In this document: positions 40,496-50,490 of the stretch, one piece after another | Layout: each line of letters begins with the position of its first letter | Position numbering within the stretch: the stretch's first letter is position 1 | Source of the DNA: Antedon mediterranea | Taxonomy: Eukaryota; Echinodermata; Crinoidea; Comatulida; Antedonidae | Assembly (NCBI RefSeq): GCF_964355755.1 | Contig: NC_092671.1 | Coordinates: forward strand, 36,039,304-36,103,303 | DNA: 64,000 bases | Direction of reading: 5' to 3' | Notes under the pieces: generated by a model | Database searches by the model: none | What the model was told of the DNA's origin: nothing | Seen by the model: the letters and a program-made list of their open reading frames with translations, nothing else | Translations under genes and position numbers: made by a program

Positions 40496-42100
40496 AAAAA
40501 AAAAATAAAAAAAAAAACAAAAAAAAAACCATCAATTATTATTGTTATTAATATTACATCAATTATCATTGTTATTATTATTACATAAATTATTATTGTT
40601 ATTATTATTACATCAATTATTATTTTTATTAATATTACATTTCGGCACAACTTGAATAAAAAATGAAATTGTAATAAAAAATTAAGAAAACTTACAAAAC
40701 AATATCGTTTCTTTATTTGTATTACAACATATTAATTAATTATTATCATTATTAATATTACATCAATTATTATTATTAATATTACATCAATTACTATTGT
40801 TATTAATATTACATCAATTATTATTGTTATTATTATTACATCAATTGTTATTGTTATCAATATTACATCAATTATTATTGTTATCAATATTACATCAATT
40901 ATTATTGTTATTAATATTACATCAATTATTATTGTTATCAATATTACATCAATTATCATTGTTATTATTATTACATCAATTATTATTGTTATCAATATTA
41001 CATCAATTATTATTGTTATCAATATTACATCAATTATTATTGTTATTAATATTACATCAATTATCATTGTTATTATTATTACATCAATTATTATTGATAT
41101 CAATATTACATCAATTATTATTGTTATCAATATTACATCAATTATTATTGTTATTAATATTACCTCAATTATCATTGTTATTATTATTACATAAATTATT
41201 ATTGTTATTAATATTACATCAATTATTATTGTTATTAATATTACATCAATTATTGTTGTTATTATTATTACATCAATTATTATTGTTATCAATATTACAT
41301 CAATTATTATTGTTATCAATATTACATCAATTGTTATTGTTATCAATATTACATCAATTATTATTGTTATCACTATTACATCAATTATTATTGTTATTAA
41401 TATTACATCAATTATTATTGTTATTATTAGTGTTATTATTATTACATCAATTATTATTGTTATTAATATTACATCAATTATTATTGTTATTATTATTACA
41501 TCAATTATTATTTTTATCAATATTACATCAATTATTATTGTTATCAATATTACATCAATTATTATTGTATTAAAATTACATCAATTATCATTGTTATTAA
41601 TATTACATCAATTATTATTGTTATTACTATTATTTACATATTTAACATATATCAGCTTTAAATATCTTACGAATAATTACCCCATTGCAACAATTTTAAG
41701 CAAAAATAAAATAACATCATCCTCTAGACTGATCATAAAGAAGGAAGTCCTAAATACTAAAGTGCACCAATTTCTGTAGACTTCTTGAACTAAGTGTCTA
41801 TAACTTGTCTTTTGTATGTTGTTGTATGTGGTTCAGATCAAAATGATATTTCAAAAAGAAAATATAAATGAAATATATTTAACAAGCTCCTTTCATGTAT
41901 TGAACCAAGCTACCTATGTTTTACCCCATAATCAAAATTAACGATCATCCCTGTATCGAGGTATATCCATATAAAGGAAATATTAAAATTGCTTTTAATC
42001 CCTTTAAGATCCTGATTAGGATTATGTAAAACGACGTATATATCCGGAGCAGCACGCCATTTGGAAGTAACTTGGATTTACAGATTAGAAAACTAAAGCC

Positions 42101-42110
42101 TATATAAAAT
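42101..42110 (+). promoter_or_regulatory. TATA box of gene C
   Basis: TATATAAAAT lies 48 bp before the ATG in the block shared with genes B and D. Confidence 0.65.
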
Positions 42111-42148
42111 CATCTTACAACATAATAATGATAACACTTCAAAGGTCC

Positions 42149-43483
42149 ATGATGAAGTCGGTGGTCTTTGCTCTCCTCTTGCTTACAGCACTCTGTGTTC
42201 ATGCTAGAATACCCTACGGTAAGTTTTTTTCTTTGTTATCATGAAGAAATTGGAAACGTGTATTAGTATTACATTTAAATTGATGTACATGTTTAAATCC
42301 ATATTTATTGTTAGAAAATTATAGGCCTAGTAGTTAAAGTGGATATTTTTACAATATGTAATTATAAGAAATTACAATCCTCAAATTCTATTATAAAATT
42401 ATTTTGAAAAATAAAGTTATATAAAGAGTATATTTCAGTTTAGGAGTAAAATTATATATCGTCTTTTATAGCTTCGTATACGTACAAAAGAAGGTCAGAT
42501 ATGCCTACAAAAAGTTTTCATTTGTCATCATACCTTCTTGTACTGTGTAGAACCTCGTTTGAGATAGTCGCACATTATGTTTCAGCTCTGGCATAATTTT
42601 GTTCTAACAATATTAATGTATAGGCTGTTCTCAGGTTTGTCCACTTGGCTGTGCAAACCGTGGTCTTGGTCCTGACCTATGTCCAAGATGTGAGTGTTAT
42701 CTTTATCCTAAAGAACTCCCTCCACCTCGACCACCACCACCTGGACCACCCGGTGGTAAGTTACTCTATATCTATATACAGTTCTTTTTTTTTCAGGGAA
42801 ATAACTTTTTTTTAATCTAATCTTTGGATATTATGTGACATTATGTGCATTCTAAACAAAAAAATTATTTGTTCAGAGAGAGAAAACACAATTTCAAAGT
42901 AAACGAATCTATCATTAGTTTTTAACTGTTTTCACACATAATTTTAAATTAAGGACTATAAATTGATCTATCTGTCTTTCAAAATAATTCGACAACAAGA
43001 GCTTTAGACGGTCGCTCCCGAAGTCTTTCCTAGCCGAATTTTGCCAGGATGCAGGATGGTATACACGGCGATGGTGTGTCGCCTCTTCATTTACTCCATA
43101 AACTAAATAGGTGATCACGTGCTACATTCATCGGAATTTCAATATCAATTTATAGGTTGTTCTCCTATTTGTCCGAGTGGTTGTTTAAACATTGGTATTC
43201 GTAACGGATGTGCAAAATGTCTGTGTTCTCGTCGTGATGTGGATCGTGGAACACGTGAGAGGATTTCAAATACATTCTCATAGCAATGACTATTAGTTTC
43301 AGTAACTGCCAAAGTGTTATCAGTTTATATCTGATTGTTATCATGGCAGAAAATATGTAATTATAACAAACAGTTCAAAAAGGGTACATAAATGACAATC
43401 TTATCAGCCAGAGAAATGTGCTGGAGTTATTAATTAATCTACAACTGTGAAGATGTTTTCTTTATATTTTAGGTCTGGGATAA
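42149..43483 (+). CDS. small secreted antistasin-like protein (gene C), 4 exons, 103 aa
   Basis: Exons: 42149-42218, 42624-42755, 43156-43254, 43473-43483; total 312 nt, phase 1 throughout. Signal peptide MMKSVVFALLLLTALCVHAR. Two six-cysteine modules follow: CSQVCPLGCANRGLGPDLC with a PPPGPPG linker, and CSPICPSGCLNIGIRNGCAK. The last exon adds only RLG before TAA; the paralogous exon of gene B reads on to LAGKKAH, so the tail here is shortened. AATAAA lies at 43598. It is the simplest and probably the intact minimal member of the cluster. Function as a protease inhibitor is inference from the family. Confidence 0.8.
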
Positions 43484-44267
43484 TATAACAGACGCACTGA
43501 TTTAAGATGCGCGAAACAGCAACTTTGGAATTCGATGACCAATGACGTGTCACATTCATGAAAATACTGTTTATATAATTTCTTTATCTTTGCAATTAAT
43601 AAAAAAATGAAAAAAGAAAACTTAGACAGCAATATCGTTTCTTTATTTTGTGTACGTAGCAAGACTAAGCTCCTACTTATATGGATCGGCCACCATGGAT
43701 CGGCCATCATAACAGGCAGGCATGTAGTCTGGGTTCCAGACGGTGTTTTGACTTAATACTAGTAAAACGATAAACATTTTGGCACATATGGCGTTTCATA
43801 CGTATACTACTTGAGCGTCAAACATAAAAAATAAACTACAGACTTATCATAAATAGGTTTTTTTATACCAAACACGGCTATATTACGAAGAAAATCGTTT
43901 GGCACCAAGGTACCATCTTCGAGACGTCATGGCTGCATCCGGTTTGAAATAAAAAAAATCCAGCTCTAAAGCTTTGACTTGAGGATACATGTCCCTGTAG
44001 TATAGTCATGCCAAATCTCAGCTCAATACCACAACGAATACGGGAGGAGTAGTACTTTATCAATCGCACTTTTTTCGATTGGTACCATGTTTATGACGTC
44101 ATAATTCTGCATCCGGTTGAAGTACGAATATTTTCTCTCTAGGCCTATAGCTTTGTTTACCTATTACCCTAGTATATGCATGCCATGTTTTCAAAACCGT
44201 CGGACGACGCGTAGAGAACTAGTATGACTTGAAAGTTGGATCAATAGTGTCCAGATGGAAGAGGATA

Positions 44268-44451
44268 AAGGGTCTTTCACACCTGTTCCGGCACGGTTCC
44301 GGTCCGGCGAATCGAACATCAATGTTTCGTTTTCACGCGGCTATGCACCAATCGATATGCGCGTAGCCGCGTAAAATCGAAACATTGACGTTCGATTGGA
44401 TTTTTCGGCGCCGGACTGGAACCGTGCCGGAACAGGTGTGAACGACCCTTT
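44268..44451. mobile_element. foldback-5 MITE
   Basis: AAGGGTCTTTCACACCTGTT against AACAGGTGTGAACGACCCTT, with CCGGCACGGTTCCGG arms that mirror CCGGACTGGAACCGTGCCGG. A worn part of the same family lies at about 13855-13930. Between genes C and D. Confidence 0.88.
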
Positions 44452-44853
44452 AAACAGCGAACTCAAACGCTCTCGATGGGACGTCTTAAATAAGCTATTA
44501 TAGGTGGACATTTGGAATTAGAAAAGGTACACACATCGTCTTTAGGCTATTCTGATGACAATGCCGTGTGGGGACGCAATTTAGTTTATTTTAAATTTTG
44601 TTTTAGCTTATAAAAGATGTATTCTCCCCCAAAACATGAACAATTAGGATTAATAAAATCAGACTTTAAATAAGCCATTGTGCACTTCTGTAGAAAAAAA
44701 AAATGTGATGATGGTCCATTGAAAAATATTGGCATTGTTTAATCCCTCCCAAGATCTCTTAATAAAGATTATGTAAAAACGTATGTAATTGGAGAACGCC
44801 TCAAATTAAAATTAACTCGGATTTACAGATTAGCAAACTAAAGCCTATACGCC

Positions 44854-44863
44854 TATATAAAAT
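44854..44863 (+). promoter_or_regulatory. TATA box of gene D
   Basis: TATATAAAAT lies 48 bp before the ATG, with the same flanking block as genes B and C, so this promoter looks intact although the gene body is damaged. Confidence 0.6.
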
Positions 44864-44901
44864 CATCTTACAAAATAATAATGATAACACTTCAAAGGTC
44901 C

Positions 44902-46751
44902 ATGATGAAGTCGGTGGTCTTTGCTCTCCTACTCACAGCGCTCTGTGTTCATGCTATGCCCCATTTTTTTTTTTTTTTATCATGGAGGAATTGGAAACTT
45001 GTATTAGTATTACATTAAATTGATGTACATATTTAAATCCATATCTATTGTTAGAAAATGTTAGGCCTAGTAGTTCAAGTGGATATTTCGCCAATCTGTA
45101 GGCATAATGATAAGAAATCGCAGTACTCAAATTCCATTATAAAGGTATTTGAAAAATAAAGCTATAAGAGTATATTTTAGTTTTAAATGGAGTAAAATTA
45201 TAAATAAAGTTTAGATCAATGATCAAGACTATAAATTGATCTATCCGTCTTTCAACAATAATATTCGACAGACACTTTCATTTGGCCTTAAACGGTCGTT
45301 CCCGAAATCTTTCCTAGCCGGATTTTGTCAGGATGCCTGGCTGACGATGGTAAGTTTTTTTTTTTTAAGGAAATAGATAATAAATATGTTTAAATAAATT
45401 ACGAAGCAACCATGGAGATAAAAAATAATTTGTTTACCTCCATAAATCAACACTTTCATTTAAATTTAAATTCTAAATAACTAATTATTATTTAAAGGGA
45501 ATCAAACGCTGTCAGGGAAATGATAAGGAACTTAGTTTTGGGTACAATGTGCAAAACAAAGATTAACGGAACGATTTCACATTAATTTCTAGGCTGTCCT
45601 CCTGTCTGTCCACCTGGTTGTTCTATAAGTGGTTCTGATGATAAAGGATGTCCAACATGCGATTGTCCTGACGATGGTAAGTTTTGTTTATGATATTATT
45701 ATTTGAATAAATTACGAAAGCTACGCTATTATTTAGATGTCAATGATTGGAAATAACTAATTCTGGACGTGTAGGCCTATAACATTCAGTCGAGAGGTTG
45801 TATTATTTGTTCAGGAGTGTGAATTTTTTTTTTGATTGATTGATGGAAGCGTTCGATGGTGTAATACGTACGCTAACACACACAACTAAAAAATTGGCGC
45901 GAGGATAAAGTCTAAATAATTATATAAATATTAATGCCAACACTTTTGTACAGTAAGATAGTAAATAATACTGTGAGTTGAATTAAACTAACTAACGATG
46001 GACGCTACTTATTAACCTTATTCGGAATTTCTTCGATGAAGAATCTTTTCTAAGGGCACCTTTTCTCCCTTCTCCCCATGATCACGTGAGAGATTCATAT
46101 GAATTTTATTATTAATTTATAGGTTGTTCTCAATTATTATGTTCGGTCGATTGTATATTGGTTGATAATACTCACGGATGTGCAACGTGTGTATGTCCTC
46201 CTGAAATACGTAAGTGAAACTCATATTGAATTTTCCTGAAAATATGTTGTAAATTGTACTAAGAAAAATCAAAGCAAGTTTCATAGGCCTACAGTCATTT
46301 TAATGAATCATTTAACATGATGAACCGATACAAAATCAAGTTACAAATTGTTAATTTTCTTTTTATCCAGGTGATGATCTTGAAAATATTACATAGAAAA
46401 TATGACTCAATTTCTATCTTTAATTTCATACTTTAAATTCGCATAGACCTAAAGTAACTAAAGTAAAGTAACTTTGAATTGACTTGCATTTATTATTCTT
46501 TAGAAGCTCGGTGTACTGAGTGTTACCCATGTAGTGGATTTCGCGGTCATAGTGGGAGATGTAGATGTTTCTGCGATGTTCGAGACTTACGTAAGCAAAT
46601 ACTTTTTTGAACTAATAAAGTATGGAACGCAAAAAGTGCAAACAAAGTGAATTGATTAAATAATGATATTAATAATAAAATCTGTTTTCACATATCATCT
46701 GCATATCTTACAGTTTGTGGACAATGCATCGTCTTACCGGATGTAGCATGA
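44902..46751 (+). pseudogene. antistasin-like gene D, signal-peptide exon without a donor site
   Basis: The first exon (from 44902, MMKSVVFALLLTALCVHAMP) matches genes B and C, but the CCGGTAAGT donor seen there is replaced by CCCCA and a T run, so it cannot splice as in its paralogues. Downstream exons look sound: 45593-45676 (CPPVCPPGCSISGSDDKGC), 46123-46209 (CSQLLCSVDCILVDNTHGC), 46504-46590 (CTECYPCSGFRGHSGRC) and 46714-46751 (CGQCIVLPDVA, stop), all phase 1. An alternative terminal exon (46371-46396, RDDLENIT) also fits. The 3' UTR may be spliced (donor 46771, acceptor before 47505), with AATAAA at 47614. Either a recent pseudogene or a gene using another first exon. Confidence 0.65.
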
Positions 46752-47667
46752 ACATTTCTATTCACTGGGGTAAGTTACAGATAGGCCTAACCTACAATTG
46801 ACAGTTAAGCCTAACCTACAGTTGACAGTTAAGCTGAAGGAAAATACTGTAGGCCTATATATAACCCACTACATTTTTAGGAGATTATATATTCTCTTAT
46901 TTTGTTCATTTTCTAATATGAGCATAAAGATACCATAAAATATTCCAAAAAGAAGCCGATGTTGTTTGCAAAAGTAATCTTGAAAAGAAGCCTACAGTTT
47001 AGTCAAACATTTGATTATTATCAGAAGTAGAAACTGACAAAACATGAAAATTCATTTTTTTAACCAACATTTTGATTTGAAATGTTCTATTCATTTGCAT
47101 TGCTAAGAAATTAAAAGTAGATATTTCTTTCTTCTTTTTTTCTTTATTTCCATTCATCTTGAACATTACATAAATAAGCAAAATTCAAAGAGAAAAAAAA
47201 GAATAGATCTCCATCTAAAAAAAATATCCAGAAAATATTTCATGATTATGTTTATAAAGCCTTTTTCTCTAAAACTTAAAAATCAGTTTTTCATATGGTG
47301 AGTTAGTAACAATTGACTCTGAAAACTGGTATAAACCTAACTTTAGTTTTATTGCAATAAAATATTGAAACATAAATGCAGTAATGTGACCCACCATATA
47401 ACAATTTGACTCAGCATTACTAAGATTGAAGTACGTTACTTCCATTATACAGTACTTACTTAAACATTATTATAGTATTGTAACTATTTCTTTTTTTATT
47501 ATAGGCATACCGATGTTTTAAATTCTGGCCATATTTGCTGCTGAAATGAAAGTACATCATGTCAACATACAGTAATAACTTTGATCATATCATCATCGAT
47601 CAATAATTATAGAAATAAATAAAATAATTATGGTGTATTGTATTCATATTTGCTTTCTAAATTGTAG

Positions 47668-48035
47668 TTACCTCCGCCAAGGAGGTTATGTTTTCACCCC
47701 TGTAGGGGTGCGTGTGTGTGTGTCTGTGAACAGCCTGGAGGCCACAGTTCAATTCTCACAAAAACTTAACCACAATGATCAATGATTCATCATATTATAA
47801 TTGTGGTTAAATTTTGAAGGGTCAGGGTCAAAGATCAATTAGGTTCACAAAAAAATAATTTAAAAAAACTGTGAGAGGCTGGATACATAACCATTACACC
47901 AAACTCTCATCCACAACTTTGTAGTGTGCAGTTAGCCTATTTACACTTAGAACTAATAAAGAAAATTAAAAAAGAAATATATATATATATTTTCCGGGGA
48001 TATTTTATGTAGGCGGAGGTTTGTAGTCTCAGAGT
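47668..48035. mobile_element. DNA transposon-derived element with CCTCCGCC ends
   Basis: The left end reads ACCTCCGCCAAGGAGGTTAT and the right end AGGCGGAGGTTTG, giving an inverted ACCTCCGCC/GGCGGAGGT pair. There is a GTGTGTGTGT stretch and no coding capacity. This is a familiar non-autonomous repeat type in marine invertebrates; superfamily not decided here. Confidence 0.6.
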
Positions 48036-48114
48036 ACCCTCTAGTTTAACCATGTTTTTACACCTTTTAAACAAGAAAAAAATTAATATAATTCAGTATT
48101 TTTTAATGTGATTA

Positions 48115-49020
48115 TTTTTCTTTTACATACCCATAAATATAAAGTATAAATATTTTAACATAAATAAAACATAGGGCCTACTATATAAAAGAAAGGGCTA
48201 AAAAATAAATTAAAAGTTCAGCTAGGCCCTAAACATTGAAAAATAAATAGTTATATAAATAAATCAGGGCTACCTTTCTAAACATGAATACACATAAAAC
48301 ATTTTTTTAAACAGACTTTCTCTCCAATATATACTTCTCTTTTAGAAATAAATAAATATCTTAAATTAAACAAACAAATAATATTTCTTTATTTATTTTA
48401 AAATTTGCTTTTTGTTAAAAAAACATTAAATCACCAGAATACCTGATAAAATGTCTATTTGTATATACACATTTCACTTGTATGTGACCTTGTTGAAAAA
48501 TGAAATATTTAGGAGTTGTCTCCGAAAATTGACCATGTAAACTATCATAGACAAATAAAGTAGACAAATACTGATACTGCTGATAAATATTTAAAATTTG
48601 AAGTTATATATATGATATTGGTGCTAAATCTATCAGAATAAGGCAATGTGAGTATAGGCCACTAATACGTTTTTGTGTCAAATATACTGGTTTTAAATGA
48701 GTTTTATAAGTGTTACCCCAAGCTTCTAATGCAAATTAAATATGAGGCAAAATAAAACAATTATATAAAAGCACCAAAATTGTTTGTACAATAAACCGGC
48801 CTAAAGCTATGTATACCTACATTATCAAACTAATTTAACAAAAAAAATGTGATGTGGCCAAATAATTATGGTAGTGATATGCTCAAATATGGTAGTGATA
48901 TGACATCATCATGTCCGTGTGGCACATCACATTTTTTGTCACATAAAGTTTGATAGTGCAGACAGAGCTTTAGAACTAATAATCATTAACTTTAGCCTAT
49001 AATTGGAATGCGCATTTCAA
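48115..49020 (-). mobile_element. decayed LINE 3' end, split by a MITE
   Basis: 48115-48802 and 48972-49020 match, base for base over long stretches, the 3' part of the LINE at 59646-60510 (for example ACTGGTTTTAAATGAGTTTT and GTTACCCCAAGCTTCTAATG). Frames are broken. The MITE at 48804-48971 lies between CCGGCC and GAACTAATAAT, which are adjacent in the intact LINE. Confidence 0.85.
48804..48971. mobile_element. foldback-1 MITE inserted in a LINE relic
   Basis: AAGCTATGTATACCTACATT against GATAGTGCAGACAGAGCTT. The LINE text is continuous across the site once the element and one TA are removed. Confidence 0.88.
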
Positions 49021-49433
49021 GTTTCCACATTCATCTAATTTAGGTTTTGAACAAAACTTATAGAATACAGAACAAAATAATGTAAACTTGTTTTATTGTC
49101 GTATTTCTAATAATTCAAAATATGATTTATTTCGTTTAATTATTGAATAACTCAAAATGTATTTTTATATTAATCAATAATATGAAAACATCAGTAACGC
49201 CTCATAGTTGACCGCTGAATACAATACACAATAGACACGGATGAAAGCGTTCGTTTGTTAGGCCTACTATTAATATGATGATCAAACGCATTCGAATGAT
49301 TGGAGAGAAATTTGAAAATTCAAAATTTAAGATTAATAAAATCAGACTTTAAATAGGCCATTGTGCACGTAGAAAAATAAATAAATAAATGAATGAATCA
49401 TTTTACTTATAAACCATAATTATATTATAGTCT

Positions 49434-49535
49434 AAAGCTCTACATACAAATGACAAATGTGATGAGCCCGATCGACACGATGATGTAATAAAAACACTAC
49501 CAACATTTTTGTCAAACTAGTTTGAGTGAAGAGTA
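49434..49535. mobile_element. worn foldback-1 MITE
   Basis: AAGCTCTACATACAAATGAC and a TTTTTGTCAAACTAGTTTGA half remain; the rest is diverged. Confidence 0.5.
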
Positions 49536-49599
49536 AATTTAGACGGACAATTTGAACAATGTTACTTTTTCCAGGCCTACAGTTTTTCAGGTAAATTTT

Positions 49600-49745
49600 T
49601 CAGATCCAATGTTTGGTCCATAGCTTGAGAAAATTTAACTTAATATTTCTCCATGGTCAGTTTCTGCCTAATTTCAGATCCAATATTTGGTCCATAGCTT
49701 GAGAAAATTTAACTTAATATTTCTCCATGGTCAGTTTTTTCCTAA
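49600..49745. repeat. two tandem copies of a ~75-bp unit
   Basis: CAGATCCAATGTTTGGTCCA with the following text to TTCTCCATGGTCAGTTT occurs twice directly before the left end of the long-TIR transposon. Confidence 0.85.
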
Positions 49746-49747
49746 TA

Positions 49748-50490
49748 GCAGGGTAACTTAGCACTTTTTTTGTGCACTTTGTGACAAAAGCACCAAATTT
49801 GGCACAAACCTTCTTTAGGGTATATCTAACAATCCTAGAAGGGGTGCCCAAAAATCGGAACAATTTAACGACGTCATTTGGACCACGCCCTTTTTTAGTA
49901 TTACGTAATTAGGTGAAAACTTAAATCTTCGTATATACATACCAAGTTTGGTATCAAATAAAAACTCATGACATGTACATTACAATACACACATAACAAA
50001 TATATGATTTCTCTTCAGACGTGACGAAATATATAGGTCAAATAATGTAATTTTCTGTCATATTGAAGGGTATTTCAATCAAAACGTGCCAATATTGTGC
50101 TATGTTATGAACATTGTAGTTATAAGAACAACAACATTCATTTTTGTAATAGTACGAATATATTTATCCTGTACCAGTTACTTTCCTTTAAAATAATATT
50201 AGGAACCACTGAAAAAAAGTATATAAAACATATACTGTATCAAACTTGGGCTCAATAACCACTGGACTATTAGTAAACCGACAAAAGACCATTTGACTGA
50301 CAATTATGGCGTTAGCATCCATAACAATACATGGAGGTGATTATCAACTTTACTTTTATGAAATTATTTATCTGGAAACAAACACTTATAATGGTACAGA
50401 GTTGCTAGATGACGAACAAGTTCCACGGCATGGGTAACAAGACCAGTGCACTGCTGAACGGCACTTGCAGTTCCCTGAGCAAAAAGGCAA
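49748..50490. repeat. left terminal inverted repeat
   Basis: Inverted copy of 52497-53257. It contains a plus-strand frame MALASITIHGGDYQLYFYEI (50306-50437) and, on the minus strand, the cysteine-rich C-terminus of the element's protein ending at 50386. Confidence 0.85.

Larger units (their letters stand above)
38520..41640. repeat. 27-bp satellite-like array with embedded gene B 3' ends and a LINE
   Basis: The unit is about ATTACATCAATTATTATTGT plus TATTAAT, with variants (TATCAAT, TATTATT). Array blocks lie at 38520-38715, about 38800-39205, 40533-40640 and about 40735-41640. An 80-bp block from gene B's 3' end (from TTTCGGCACAACTTG to ACAACATATTAATTAATT) recurs at 38716 and 40639, so the array grew by segmental duplication of gene flank plus repeats. 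The 27-bp period equals nine codons, which makes long open frames of Ile/Leu repeats; these are not genes. Confidence 0.92.

Noticed and set aside
38527-41573. Long open frames rich in LHQLLLL or IIIDVILIT on both strands
   Set aside because: They come from the 27-bp repeat, whose period is a multiple of three, so any stop-free phase stays open in both directions. No gene signal.
44902-45021. Continuing gene D exon 1 through the T run (MPHFFFFF...)
   Set aside because: Reading on gives a short, paralogue-unlike peptide that stops in what is intron in genes B and C.
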